Below are positions 51,678 through 61,885 of a DNA stretch of 64,000 nucleotides, piece by piece. Every line of letters begins with the position of its first letter. Position 1 is the first letter of the stretch. The stretch covers positions 52,031 through 116,030 of the forward strand of contig DF240470.1 of assembly GCA_000507305.1 (NCBI GenBank), written 5' to 3'. The notes beneath the pieces are model-generated. The model did not search any database. It saw only the letters and a program-made list of their open reading frames with translations, and was not told the DNA's origin. Source of the stretch: Breviolum minutum Mf 1.05b.01 (Eukaryota; Sar; Dinophyceae; Suessiales; Symbiodiniaceae). Both the position numbers and the translations under genes were made by a program.

Positions 51678-52001
51678 TCAGGTTGCACTTGCACTGCCTC
51701 GCCCTTGTGCTTCGCTGGTGGAAAACAGCAACTTGTTCGACTTCAACATGGCAGTCTCCTCACAAGGAGTAGCACAGCAACACCCGGAGGACATGACAAG
51801 ATCGTTTGTGATCTTTCTTTCGATTAAGTGAAGATTGAGATCGCAAGACATCACAAGACACTCGAGGGGTCCGGAAAAGACTCGAGACATCAAGACATTG
51901 AGAACCAAGAGAAACACACAAGCAAAGAAGAAACGTAAATTAATGAACTTGCGCACGGCTCCAAGTGCATAAGCCCTTTTGCTGCTTTGTTCTGACGACA
52001 A
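51678..52001 (-). CDS. probable exon with hydrophobic helix
   Basis: The frame EQSSKRAYALGAVRKFINLR then FFFACVFLLVLNVLMSRVFS, later CCCATPCEETAMLKSNKLLF, stop at 51,678. A basic stretch followed by a transmembrane-like helix suggests a membrane protein. The first codon shown is not ATG; edges not fixed. Confidence 0.45.
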   Translation of the reverse strand: MSSEQSSKRAYALGAVRKFINLRFFFACVFLLVLNVLMSRVFSGPLECLVMSCDLNLHLIERKITNDLVMSSGCCCATPCEETAMLKSNKLLFSTSEAQGRGSASAT

Positions 52002-52223
52002 ATCCCCAACAAGGGATCACAGATATCTGACATGTTGATGGCATGTTGATGACAAGTTGATGGCATAAGATGTGTTTCCATTTCTCTCCTCGGAGCTCAA
52101 ACCAGAAGGTTTCAAAGGATGAGATGAGAAGGAAAAATATTCTCCCATCCTCAGGGCACGTGTCTCACAGGAACAACCAGTATTGGAGTGCAGAATCTAT
52201 AGAGAAAATCTCAAATCAAAACC

Positions 52224-52700
52224 TCAATGAGCACTATTTGCGAAGCCATCATGTGCCATCTTTTTTGGGCTGAGCAGCAACTCTCCATCCATCCTTGGCA
52301 AGCGATTGTTGAACACCAAATTCCAATGGACACCAAAATGGCCAAAATGCAAATCCATTTTACAATTTGGGTCTTTTGCAAAGGCTATCAAAAAAGCATC
52401 AAAAAGCAAGACATCATTGTACTGTCCAATCTTCAACTTGTCAAAAAAGTCATACTTGAAGAAGGTCGAAGAAGCAAAATTTGTGTGACGTGATCTTTCT
52501 CCAAGCATCTCTAAAAGGGCTTTGGTCAACACACGCTCGGCTTCGCAGCACTCCGCCACGGACCTGCCAAGGCCCTTGATGTTCAACATACGAGGAGCGT
52601 TCCACAAACCATCTGATTTTTCTTCCTCAGAGCAACGAATCAGAAACGAGAAGACATGAGTCATGAGGAGAGCAGTTGGTGATGCCAATGCATGTTCATG
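52224..52700 (-). CDS. probable exon region
   Basis: Part of the longest minus frame in the window. Best parts: SEEEKSDGLWNAPRMLNIKG then LGRSVAECCEAERVLTKALL and EMLGE (about 52,500-52,640), and YDFFDKLKIGQYNDVLLFDA then FLIAFAKDPNCKMDLHFG (about 52,300-52,460). Probably two exons. Function unknown. Confidence 0.5.
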   Translation of the reverse strand, partial: HEHALASPTALLMTHVFSFLIRCSEEEKSDGLWNAPRMLNIKGLGRSVAECCEAERVLTKALLEMLGERSRHTNFASSTFFKYDFFDKLKIGQYNDVLLFDAFLIAFAKDPNCKMDLHFGHFGVHWNLVFNNRLPRMDGELLLSPKKMAHDGFANSAH

Positions 52701-52834
52701 ACATTGGAAAATGTTGAAAGTGCTTTTAAAAGAAATAAACATGTGGATCAGTGAGTGGCAGCAATACACAGCAATGTCGGGGATTGACTGTCCTGTATCC
52801 AAGTGTCTTGCACCAGGGGTGTATACCAGGTACC

Positions 52835-52983
52835 CACCGATGGTCGCAATGCAAAGGATGGACCAGGGAGTGATGCCACTGGCTCTGGTGCTGCAGCAGG
52901 AGCAGCGGATGCTGTGGGTTCCGGCGCCGGCGCTGGCGCCGCCACGGCAGGACTAGACACGGGAGTCTTCAATGGCATATACC
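52835..52983 (-). CDS. exon with ALRPSVGTW motif, copy a
   Basis: Acceptor GCGTTCCCAG|G, then YMPLKTPVSSPAVAAPAPAP, an Ala/Pro/Glu linker, and GPSFALRPSVGTW at a GTATAC donor. The last 30 bases closely resemble those of the exon at 53,071-53,200. Low-complexity linker, probably disordered. Confidence 0.55.
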
Positions 52984-53070
52984 TGGGAACGCTTCCGGAC
53001 ACCAGTCACGTCTAACATCGTCTAACACTGGATGTTGCCAGGCCTTTTAACTCAAATTTCTTACCAAGAT

Positions 53071-53200
53071 ACCAAGTTCCCACTGATGGACGCAATGCGA
53101 AGGGTGCTGTGCATGGAGCAGCCTGCACTTCTGGCTTTACACCCTCCGTGGCCTCCCTCGGTTTGCTGCCCTCAGCGCGGAGATACCTCCACAACAGAGC
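53071..53200 (-). CDS. exon with ALRPSVGTW motif, copy b
   Basis: The frame ALLWRYLRAEGSKPREATEG then VKPEVQAAPCTAPFALRPSV and GTW at a GTATCT donor, with GTAAGA four bases later as an alternative. It ends with the same motif and donor position as the exon at 52,835-52,983. Confidence 0.55.
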
Positions 53201-53546
53201 GCGGCCGGAAAGATATGACATGATATAGAGAGACAAACAGAAGAAAACTCTTGATTTCACGACACTTGCGATATTCTTTGGGCTTGTTAGCTAAATTCAA
53301 AGTGATTTCAGAAAAAAGGGCCAAGATGCTTGCACAAAAACTCAATGGGATCTTCTGGCTTCATGCGTAACCTCAAACCCAAGCAAAACAGCTCATTCTG
53401 ATCCGAGATGATCCGAGCGTGGATTACACATCTGCTGGCCTGCGACAAACCTCTTCAGTTTTTGATGTGGAGCATCTGACTGATTCTTTCTGTTGCTTCT
53501 ACTTCATCTATACAGTCATATATTTCACGCAAACCTTCCAATTTTT

Positions 53547-53633
53547 TTGTCCATTGCCCTCTGCGTTGTTGCCCAGCCACATGGTCTTGAGAGAATCAGA
53601 CAGCAACTGCTCAATTCCATGCTTTGCCTTAGA
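53547..53633 (-). CDS. well-bounded exon
   Basis: Acceptor GTCTAAG|G and donor TGGAAG|GTTTGC. Reads AKHGIEQLLSDSLKTMWLGN then NAEGNGQKNWK. Helical then polar. The frame also stays open upstream (ILAWDGLGVPGMLS). Confidence 0.55.
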
Positions 53634-53779
53634 CAACATGCCCGGTACACCCAAACCATCCCAAGCCAGTATGCGGTAGATCATGAGTTCACAGCGTGTA
53701 CATCCGGCTGATTCTGGCAAATACATCTCCCAATGAACACGAACAAAGCCGACAGCCCACACTCAAAGCTTTCATGTCA

Positions 53780-53990
53780 AGTTGCCAAATATCCCACTGC
53801 TCCCTCTTTCGCTTCCGTCTCGATGTCTTGACGGTGTTTTGCCTCAAGCATACAATAAACTCAACAGACCAGCACGCAGTATGCAAAGCTTGAAGAAGCT
53901 CTTGAAGAAGCTTCAAGGTATGAATGCGTTAAGGACTCTATCGGAACGCTTTCAACATCAAACGCTTTCAGTTTTTCAGACTCGGCACAA
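53780..53990 (-). CDS. possible exon(s)
   Basis: Frames ESEKLKAFDVESVPIESLTH then SYLEASSRASSSFAY, and AKHRQDIETEAKEGAVGYLA after an AG|G. Separated in frame by a TGA, so an intron or chance is needed. Confidence 0.35.
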
Positions 53991-54104
53991 CTTCAGCAGG
54001 TTTGACGTCCTTGTTGCTGGTGCTGACTTTGAGCCTTAAAACATGGTGCAATGTGAAACTGAAATTGAGAATGAAATTCTGAATGGATAACTGAGTGGTA
54101 TTTC

Positions 54105-54265
54105 ATAACTAACGTTTCAAAAAGCAAACCCTCCGAAAGTTGCTTCATGACTTGCAACTTCTCTACCGTCTGTTCCGAAGCCTTTGAATCACTTTGATCC
54201 TGCCATACTGTTTTGAGAAGCATCTCCCAACCCAAGTTTCCAGAACAAAGCACTTGTCCCAAATC
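54105..54265 (-). CDS. probable exon
   Basis: The frame NLGWEMLLKTVWQDQSDSKA then SEQTVEKLQVMKQLSEGLLF and ETL. Helical. Edges not fixed; an upstream TGA in the same frame separates it from the next segment. Confidence 0.45.
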
Positions 54266-54289
54266 CCAGTTTTCTCAACCGAGTGACTT

Positions 54290-54400
54290 CATTCCGGCTG
54301 ACTTTGGATCTGACGAAATGACGCTCACATCGTTGCTCTCGCCCGCAGCCTTTGCTCTTCTGTGCTCTTCTTTGCTCTTCTCACTGCTCCATGTGATGCT
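54290..54400 (-). CDS. probable exon
   Basis: The frame SSEKSKEEHRRAKAAGESND then VSVISSDPKSAGMKSLG with a CTCG|GTTGAG donor. Highly charged, then Ser-rich. Confidence 0.45.
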
Positions 54401-54839
54401 CCATACGTATGCGGTATGCCATCCAAACTCTCTGAATTCCAAAACTTAACTTGACCACGCACGGATTATCTTGGAATCATTGAATCATATCAAATCATCT
54501 TGAATCATCTGCATCCGAATGCAACTAAACAGGGCAGGCAAAACCGCTGGAACTGCGAGGTAAACTCAGCTTCTCGATGCTGACTTAGCCACCGCGGGAT
54601 CAACGGGGACAGAGCAAGTTCCAACCAATTGGTAGACCTCAGAATGCAACTTTCCTGTCAATCTGAAATCTGACATTGGAATGTAGAAGGCTTTGGGAAA
54701 CGTTGCAAACGTCGCAAACAGTGTAGACTACATCCAATGCACTGAGAGGTTACGAAACATGTGTCCATGCGGTGTCTGTGCAATTGACTTATGAAAATTC
54801 CATTGCGCGTCTTCCAATGAACGGCTCATGAAATATCAT

Positions 54840-54955
54840 GAATGACTCTGTTCAATCTGCATCAAGATGACGTCAATACGTGCTTTGCGCTTCTCCTCCG
54901 GCGTTGGGAAGTAGTACTTAGCGCTGTTCTTGTCCTCGTGGCACACAAACACAAA
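54840..54955 (-). CDS. probable exon
   Basis: The frame HEDKNSAKYYFPTPEEKRKA then RIDVILMQIEQ. Charged helix after a Pro turn. Another piece, RLGDSLKQRRFDTWY, lies near 55,035-55,080. Edges not fixed. Confidence 0.45.
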
Positions 54956-55264
54956 CAACCAGAAAATGAATGAACGTGATATCTCCATGCAAAATAACAA
55001 AAGCACATGAAATATCAACAAATCAGTATACCAAGTGTCGAAACGACGTTGTTTGAGGCTGTCTCCAAGCCTCACGCTTACCTCGTCGAGTCATGGCGTT
55101 GCTCGACGGAGTGCTTCTCAGCTACAACATATCTATATCATACAATCATATATAGCACACTTGTGGATAAACTAAAGGAAGAAAACATACATACAAACGG
55201 AGTAAGCACAGGTGTTAAGATAATTTCACATGTGAATTGATGGATAATGTATGATAATATAATA

Positions 55265-55450
55265 TGATATTGTTAAAGTGAGTAATTGCCTAGCCGTACA
55301 AACCCCAAACAGAAAACAGCCTGAAGAAATTGACCCCTTGGCAGACATGTTGCGAAGCATCCTTGAGGAATTTCACTGGCTGCCTCGACCAAAACTTCCA
55401 TGGCTTTAAGGTACGGAAAAACGACTGCGGCACCTCTCACTGGAGCCCAA
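55265..55450 (-). CDS. probable exon
   Basis: The frame AWAPVRGAAVVFPYLKAMEV then LVEAASEIPQGCFATCLPRG and QFLQAVFCLGF. Helical and hydrophobic. Probably ends before the TA-rich part at 55,240-55,290. Confidence 0.45.
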
Positions 55451-55579
55451 GCTCAAAACACATCAAGCTCATTGACCAACGATCACCGTCACGGCATGCA
55501 TGAAGCAATGTCAAAGTGCGTCAGTCAACTAGTGACCAGGATTAGAAAGAAAAGGACAACGAAACAACATCGAGTTTTT

Positions 55580-55749
55580 GAGTAACTGCCTGAAAGCGGA
55601 AACTGTGCACCCCGACAACGGCCTTCATCAACTCGGTGTGGGGATCGTCCATCACACTCTGACTCTGATTGGAAGATGCGGCCTAACAGAATAACTTTTG
55701 GATCAAAACAGTGTGGTGCTATCGGTGATGCGGTTAAACTTGCTGACAA
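55580..55749 (-). CDS. probable exon
   Basis: The frame TASPIAPHCFDPKVILLGRI then FQSESECDGRSPHRVDEGRC and GAQFPLSG. Polar with several Cys. Edges not fixed. Confidence 0.4.
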
Positions 55750-55789
55750 TTGTTAAAAATAATGATATTTGTGACCCTTGAATGAATCT

Positions 55790-56200
55790 CATAGAAAATT
55801 ATGGGATCAAGACTCCTCACACGAACACTTCCCTGGATGTCATGCGTGACAATTGTCAGAATCACAGCAAGTAGGCTGGGAAATCTTAATTTCACGTCGA
55901 TTTTTTTTCGGTTTTATGCACGCTTTCACGTCCATTCCATTCTCAAAGTCGCCAAGTGGCCTTCGTGTTAGTGATGGTAGAATCCACGGCTAAGTCATTG
56001 GACTCGTCGCTGTCTTCAAAGAGATCACCTCGAGTCTCACCAAATTCAATCAGAAATTATTCAGAATGTGTTTTCTTCAATTTATTCTTCACTTTTTGGA
56101 TCTTTCTGTCACAAAGCTGGGACGATTGATGGTAACATGGAATCATCACAAGAAGCTGAGAGGAGTGAAACTGGGCAAAGTTGCTATCATCTTCATCCAA
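55790..56200. other. no gene recognised
   Basis: No supported exon. Confidence 0.3.
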
Positions 56201-56344
56201 GATGTGCTGGATCACTGAACTCTCAGTTCTCCTGGGTTTGATAGGTTGGACGGTTGGACCGCCGGAAAGGACAAACGTTGCAACTCATTGCTCGGGGTCC
56301 TCCGCCGTGGCCGTCGGACAAAAGCCTGTAGGGACCTGTCATAT

Positions 56345-56491
56345 TGGACTGAGGATAGACAAGTTGAAATCTCCAGTGAATCTCCATCCATCCTCTAAGC
56401 TTCCAAGTCTGATTGTGAAACTCACAGCTGGGCCTTCGTAGCCGACTCCCTGCGATCCCATCTGGTGGTAAGGGTCGAGGTTGATCTTCAC
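56345..56491 (-). CDS. probable exon
   Basis: Acceptor TTCGAAG|G, then VKINLDPYHQMGSQGVGYEG, PAVSFTIRLGSLEDGWRFTG and DFNLSILSP. Beta-rich, even composition. The donor is not fixed. Probably part of the gene that starts at 57,315. Confidence 0.6.
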
Positions 56492-56599
56492 CTTCGAACA
56501 TTTCACAAATACAACAGAATACATGACATTGATAGGTTACATACGCTTGTTGTAGAAGGCAATAAGTATGCAAACACAACAACCATATCCACTGGAACT

Positions 56600-56775
56600 A
56601 CGGAACAAACAAAACTATGATCATCCTTTTGCATCACTGCGACTTCTGCAGCTTGGCCACGAGGCTGCAAAGTCATGAGACTTTGGAAGTACCGCTCGCC
56701 GCGGCTTTTGACAACATTTGCATCCTCGAAGCCGATGGCGAGGCCGGGAAGGCAATGAAAAGCTTTCCATAGAGA
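56600..56775 (-). CDS. probable exon
   Basis: The frame FHCLPGLAIGFEDANVVKSR then GERYFQSLMTLQPRGQAAEV and AVMQKDDHSFVCSV. A GTACTT donor after SRGER may cut it. Good coding look; edges uncertain. Confidence 0.5.
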
Positions 56776-56899
56776 TGACAATTTGTAAAAAAAGTTCAAC
56801 TTTGTCTACAAAAAGTATCAAATCAACTAAATCAACACATCATTTCCCAAAAGTCAAACTATGTTTGTTGATTTCAGGTTTGTTTCGCAGTTGCGTATT

Positions 56900-57085
56900 C
56901 ATGTTGGAAGCATCAACTTTTCCAAAAATGGTGCATCCCCAAAGACGCCCTCCTGCGGTCGTGACCAGCAGCTTTGCTTTGCTATGCTGTGCTCCCGAAA
57001 ATCCAGGTAATGCTTGGACAACGCCTGGCGCACATCGAATGCCCGAAGCTTTGTAGAGATGGTTTGCAAGGATTTTTTCCCCACT
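56900..57085 (-). CDS. probable exon
   Basis: The frame SLQTISTKLRAFDVRQALSK then HYLDFREHSIAKQSCWSRPQ and EGVFGDAPFLEKLMLPT. Soluble, helical then polar. It should belong to the gene starting at 57,315, but the phase join is not resolved. Confidence 0.5.
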
Positions 57086-57196
57086 AATTTACTATTCAAA
57101 ATATTTCTTCAAAACAAAAACATGATCCAAAACATCACTCACCAAAAAAAACCGCAATTTGCCAACAATTTTTGTAGAATTCCCCCATGTTCACAC

Positions 57197-57315
57197 TTTC
57201 CGTTGTCCTCATCGGCACTGAGGGGTGCTTCAGGCAGCGTCAAAAATCCTGCATCTCGGGCCTGAAGTCGTGATCCGTATGCTGCTGATGAGCTTGAAGC
57301 AATTGAAGCCGACAT
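57197..57315 (-). CDS. probable first exon with start codon
   Basis: ATG at 57,315 with A at -3, then MSASIASSSSAAYGSRLQAR, DAGFLTLPEAPLSADEDNG and two bases to a GTGTGA donor. Ser/Ala-rich start followed by an acidic part. Clear N-terminal look. Two further frames over the same bases are poor. Confidence 0.6.
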
Positions 57316-57319
57316 GATT

Positions 57320-57700
57320 TTGAAGATCCATAAAATCCGGAATCCCGTTCAAATCCAATAAAAATTCAAACGCAAAACCAGAGTCCAATGAATAAAAAAA
57401 CCAAGTAGACAGAAAGTGTCCAAGAATATCAACAACTGCGCTACGCCTCCTGTATGAGCTCTGGTTTGAGCTCTTGCTTTCTTGGTGCCATCACCACGTC
57501 ACGACCTGAGCGAAGAGCTCTTCTATCATCTGTCTATGTGCTACAGTAGAATTCACATGGCCTGACATCTGAGACCCAAACATGGCTTTTCTCCATGTCC
57601 AAAGCATGAATGAAGTGTGTAAGTGAAAGGTTCCAAATGTTAATCAGAGATGCATTAGAAGCATCCCAGGATCTCAATCCAAGGTATACCGTTCAATGTC
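57320..57700. other. spacer, no gene recognised
   Basis: Upstream of the start at 57,315; no exon seen. Probably holds the 5' region of that gene and the 3' end of the next one upstream. Confidence 0.35.
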
Positions 57701-57773
57701 TCATTGACCAATAGGACGAAATGGATCGGTGACTGTCAGTGTCACAAGTCGCAAGAAGTATGGTGCTGTGAGT

Positions 57774-57974
57774 TCAAGTTTGGAGATTGGTTGGAGTGAA
57801 ACACTTTGAGCAAGGATCGGCGGGGTCAGAAAACAGATGGTACTGCTTGGTCTGAATGAACTCCAAAGGAAGCGGTCCAGAAGGCAAGATAGTCCAACCA
57901 CAGCATGGAGGCACATGTTCGAACATTACTGATATAACATTGCATTCACTTGAGGCTGTTTTCCGAGCAGTCAA
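57774..57974 (-). CDS. probable exon
   Basis: The frame CNVISVMFEHVPPCCGWTIL then PSGPLPLEFIQTKQYHLFSD and PADPCSKCFTPTNLQT. Cys-rich. A second frame (57,701-57,916) is hydrophobic and also open. Confidence 0.4.
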   Translation of the reverse strand: MTARKTASSECNVISVMFEHVPPCCGWTILPSGPLPLEFIQTKQYHLFSDPADPCSKCFTPTNLQT

Positions 57975-58129
57975 TCTTCAAATGTATGCCACTGGATCTT
58001 TGTGAATATCGATATCTGCCCCGTCCCAAAACAGAATCCATGCTCAAAGCACCTCTGCGTGAGCTTGTTCCTGGGTTCTGAAAACTGCATTTGTTCAAGG
58101 AATTTTCCAAATGTCTGATATGTCTGACA

Positions 58130-58350
58130 TGTCTAGAAGATCCATCTGTTGTGTCTGTTGTCATATTGTGCTTGACAGCTGAGGGCTCCGGCAGCCACTG
58201 CAAAGGCTTAGCGCCCTGATGCACTTGCAACCGATAGCCAGCGCCAACCCAAGGGTAGAAGCCACCATATTGCCTCAGCAAAAGCAAGTGTATAACAATG
58301 TCAAGTGCACAAAAAGTTGTACCAACAATTGCAAACACATGTTTGCAATG
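58130..58350 (-). CDS. probable exon with hydrophobic start
   Basis: Part of a 168-codon open frame. Best part: VGTTFCALDIVIHLLLLRQY then GGFYPWVGAGYRLQVHQGAK and PLQWLPEPSAVKHNMTTDTT. The first part could be a membrane helix. Edges not fixed. Confidence 0.45.
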
Positions 58351-58879
58351 AGCAAAGGTCAGGGAGCTTGAACATGTGAGGGAAATTGCCACAGGTGTGT
58401 GCATCTGAAACAAAATACATATTGAAATTGGTTCCTTTCTTCCCTGTCCCACTTCTACTATTCCATGTAGGGTGAACCTTGAATCCCTGCCTGGTTGTCA
58501 ACTGCCGATCCCTGGCTGATTCCGAACAACCGATGCTGAAGCATGTTGAAGCTAGCCACAACCTCTGAGGATTTCTGTATCAAACTGTCCAACCTGATTT
58601 CCAGCTGAGAATCGCCAGAATCACCTCAAAATGGAGTGTGCAAAGCATAAGTTTGAGATGGAGAAGATGGCATCAGGATTTTGTTTTAATTGTTGATGAA
58701 TGTTGATGAGGAATGAAAAATTTGACGTAAGGGATCTTCAGAGTCACTTTGCATGTCTGAGTAAACGACCTTCAGACTGCGGATCGGTACCCATTGGAGT
58801 CCAAGCGAGTTAAAGCTGAAAGGTGACTCGTGTGTGCAGGAATGAGTTCAGTGATAGAGCTTTAACATTCAAATCGCAA

Positions 58880-59020
58880 ATAGTCTTAGGACATAAGTTG
58901 TGTTGGGAGACTTGTATCCACTTTGCAACACATAGTTTTTTGTATGCATGGATATGCCTCAGTGTATTGTGACTGCTTTCTTCTTGCAACCAGCTGTGGG
59001 CCAAATCGAAGTAACGATAC
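58880..59020 (-). CDS. probable exon
   Basis: The frame MSRYRYFDLAHSWLQEESSH then NTLRHIHAYKKLCVAKWIQV. Basic, His-rich. Edges not fixed. Confidence 0.4.
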
Positions 59021-59033
59021 CGTGACATCACTG

Positions 59034-59195
59034 TCACCACGAAGATTCGGTGAATAACTTGGTGCATTGGATTTGTTTCAAGTGCAAGCCGATCCCAACA
59101 GTATCCATGCTATCGGAGAAGCTTCCACTGGAGGGCAGGGAGGTCACCATCAAAGGAACCAACTCGGAGTGGCGCAAACTGTCGACCAGAAGATC
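59034..59195 (-). CDS. well-bounded exon, perhaps terminal
   Basis: Acceptor CTTGACAG|G in phase 0, then DLLVDSLRHSELVPLMVTSL, PSSGSFSDSMDTVGIGLHLK and a TGA at 59,034. The preceding exon (59,332-59,546) ends in a different phase, so the two do not join as drawn. Confidence 0.5.
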   Translation of the reverse strand, partial: DLLVDSLRHSELVPLMVTSLPSSGSFSDSMDTVGIGLHLKQIQCTKLFTESSW

Positions 59196-59331
59196 CTGTC
59201 AAGTTTCATCCAAAATTCTTCAATGAAGACTTGGATTCACTCAGATTCACTCAGATTCACTGTGACTCCCTGTCCGGACATGTCTGGCTATGGTATCAGT
59301 GTCATAATTCCGAGGAATCTACACGACTCAC

Positions 59332-59546
59332 ATGGCCCATATGGTCCTGGATCCTGGGCGCCAAGGCAAGGCCATCGCTCCGCTTAGGGCCAAGCAAAGA
59401 GACCTGATGCGTGTAATGCGTTTTTTCTGCGTCATGCAATATATGCAATGCATATGCAAATGTGCCGATTCTTCCGGCGAAATTGGCAGATCTCGCAGCA
59501 CCACCTTCACCCCCTTTTGCCAACCAGCCAAGTCGAACACGAGAGG
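59332..59546 (-). CDS. well-bounded exon with consensus donor
   Basis: Acceptor AATTTTCAG| and donor GGGCCAT|GTGAGT. 71 codons plus two bases: PLVFDLAGWQKGVKVVLRDL, PISPEESAHLHMHCIYCMTQ and KKRITRIRSLCLALSGAMAL. Mixed soluble then basic. One of the better exons. Function unknown. Confidence 0.6.
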
Positions 59547-59966
59547 CTGAAAATTCACATCCAAACCAAGTCACATGACACATGGCTGAGGCAATCAAGT
59601 TTACCTAGTAAACAGTAATCTCAACGACGTCAAAAAGGCAGTTGTGTTTGTCCTTGGCATGGATAGCACAGTCGACACGACAACTTTACCCTACTTGCCC
59701 AAAGTTTTTTCGGGCGGTTGCAGCAAGGTTGTCGCTAGGCAGTTAGGCAGTTTAGCTCGGGGTGTTTTTGGATGTTTTTGGTGGGAAGGCACTGGTTGAT
59801 CTGGTTGCTCTGGTTGATAGGCGCTTCCAAGCTGCAACGAAACAACGGCGTGTGACCGCACTTTGCTTCCTGGTATTCTTGGGTCCCATGTGGCGATTTC
59901 AGGAAATTTGCATTGCGGACTTGTGAGTTGGCTTGTTAGGACACCAGGAAGACCGAAGTCCGCAAT

Positions 59967-60170
59967 TCAGTACCCACAGGCAGCCTCGCAAATGGCAATC
60001 ACAAGAAATGCCACCCCTAAAACGTTCCACAGCATTCGACGATGGCATTCTATTTTGGCCAAAGTTGATGCACGCCTCAGAAGTTTTTCGATTGAGCACT
60101 TTGTGCAAGGCCAGCTGGTGCAAAGACCTCCAACGAAAGTTGAACTGATGGGAAACGTCTGAGAAAAATG
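59967..60170 (-). CDS. probable exon with hydrophobic helix
   Basis: The frame CTSWPCTKCSIEKLLRRAST then LAKIECHRRMLWNVLGVAFL and VIAICEAACGY, stop TGA at 59,967. The last part is a membrane-like helix. The same frame stays open for about 90 codons after the TGA (down to about 59,690), probably because TA is scarce. Confidence 0.45.
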   Translation of the reverse strand, partial: HFSQTFPISSTFVGGLCTSWPCTKCSIEKLLRRASTLAKIECHRRMLWNVLGVAFLVIAICEAACGY

Positions 60171-60290
60171 ACACGTTTCATGATGTCGATGTTTCGTCAT
60201 GTTTTGTCATGTTTCCTTCGCCAACTTTATTCTGAAGACCAGTCTTGGGCCCTGGGCAGATTGTCCTGCAATCCAGGATAGGATGCCCTG

Positions 60291-60445
60291 TCAGCCATGG
60301 GTGTGCCGATGAAATCCAAAGCTGGAAGTCTCTCCAGGCCAGGTAGCAATTTGCAATCCCGTTGCAAGACAAAGATTCACAGTTCGATCAGGCTTCCCAA
60401 CTGCCAGTGTTGCTGGGCCGTCATAGGTCAGAAAACCAACACCAC
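60291..60445 (-). CDS. well-bounded exon, perhaps terminal
   Basis: Acceptor TTTTGGCTCAG|G, then GVGFLTYDGPATLAVGKPDR, TVNLCLATGLQIATWPGETS and SFGFHRHTHG to a TGA. Beta-rich and Gly-rich. The acceptor region resembles the 3' half of a dinoflagellate spliced leader (see findings). Confidence 0.55.
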
Positions 60446-60699
60446 CTGAGCCAAAAATCACACAAAGACATATTTCTAAAACATCGAAGTAAACACAAAC
60501 TTCAAAATGACTTCGCTTCCGCCATGCTGATGTCTCCACATCAATGCACAAAGCTCATGCACAAATCAATTTGTTCAAATCACTGAGCTTACAAACCTGC
60601 AGCTTTGGCAGCCTCATGCACAGTCCAGCTACCAGTGACGTCGTCGAATCTGTGCTACATTTCTGGAATGTCTTCATTGATATCAGTAGCATTCAGTAG

Positions 60700-60965
60700 C
60701 ATTGCTTCAGAAAAATGTCTTCCAAGTAGCTTGAGAAGACCTTGATCATAAAATCTGGCCATGCTCCGAAAACTGCAGTATGAGCTGAGACTCCAGGCGT
60801 TTTGGCATAGCAACAATGTTGGGAACCTTGCAGATGGTTCCAAAATGTGTAACACAATTCAGAGAAGCCTTCTCCAGTGATCTTGTGAGACCCCAACAGA
60901 GACCAACACCACGGGGTGCGCTTCAGTTCGACGATTGTAAAGCTTGAGTTTCTCAAGGAGCAACG
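60700..60965 (-). CDS. probable exon region (frame unresolved)
   Basis: Frames EKLKLYNRRTEAHPVVLVSV near 60,870-60,965, then SMARFYDQGLLKLLGRHFSE and AMLLNATDINEDIPEM near 60,655-60,770, and VPNIVAMPKRLESQLILQ between. At least two exons are likely. Confidence 0.45.
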
Positions 60966-61291
60966 ACCAAGGTGATGGTGTTGTCAGTCTTGTTATCCGT
61001 TGGGCATTGCTGGGCATCCCAAACTGTCGGATTGGCGGAAGAAGTGGATGCCTGGCTCATCGGAAAACATGCGTTTCAATAGAAAGGTTGAAGAAAACGT
61101 GAATGTAAACTTCATTGCCATGAAAATCACAGTAGTGCTCGCTGCTAATGTTTGATATCGATATTATATTGGATAAAATATTGGCTACTCAATTCTTGAG
61201 AAAGTCGGACATCCTGCTACAAATGCTGTCATTTCAATGTTCTCCTATCGCCCCGACCACTCTCTGTACAGAATGATTCACAGGTCAGGGA

Positions 61292-61380
61292 TCACTCGTT
61301 TTGCATAGCATCCATCTGTGCAAGTTGCAACACCTCCATCGGTGGCCAACGTCCATTGCAAAATGTTGACGTTTCTGAGC
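61292..61380 (-). CDS. probable terminal exon
   Basis: Acceptor TTTGTAAAG|G, two bases, then SETSTFCNGRWPPMEVLQLA and QMDAMQNE to a TGA. Soluble. Good fit between acceptor and frame. Confidence 0.5.
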
Positions 61381-61494
61381 CTTTACAAAGAATGTGAACT
61401 TTCAGTTGCATCAACAATACTGGAAACATCACTCGAATCTCCCTACAATATCCCAAAACATGCCTCTGTTTGCACTTATGCACATCTATGCACA

Positions 61495-61592
61495 TCTATA
61501 CCCGCAAAGTGATGCCCTATTGTAGCTGCTCAAGCTGTCACGTTCCGGCATAGCACCTTGGGAATCCCGCCATCCTTGGGACCTCCGATGCA
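61495..61592 (-). CDS. possible exon
   Basis: After CGGAG|G, the frame SQGWRDSQGAMPERDSLSSY then NRASLCGYRCA. Another frame (GPKDGGIPKVLCRNVTA) is also open. Confidence 0.35.
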
Positions 61593-61885
61593 ACAAATTG
61601 ACACATCAATATACATCAATACATTGTTGCAAATTCTGATTCCTTGTATAACTTTTATATGTTCTTTTGTTTTGTAGTTGGTGTTCACCCTTCCGATTGA
61701 GGGAGTTAGAGACATCCTAATATCCTTTGATGTTGTCGCTCTGCAGATTTCCACTGACCTTTGGGACCACTGTGGTCATTGAACATCAAGGACTTCCTTT
61801 CTCAATATACAAAGCGTGTCCTCGATCTGAAACATACTTCCTTGCCACAGTCAATATGTCATCAAATATCGCCGTTGTCTCTAGA

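Noticed and set aside
53510-54400. A minus frame of nearly 300 codons interrupted only by TGA, and a similar case at 59,690-60,170, hinting that TGA might be read as an amino acid.
   Set aside because: TGA occurs in these frames about as often as expected in non-coding DNA here, while TAA and TAG are rare because TA is scarce. TGG is the normal Trp codon in the exons, and several well-bounded exons end at TGA.
59690-59970. IADFGLPGVL after the TGA at 59,967, resembling the DFG motif of protein kinases.
   Set aside because: No HRD loop, APE motif or kinase context on either side; a ten-residue match is not enough.
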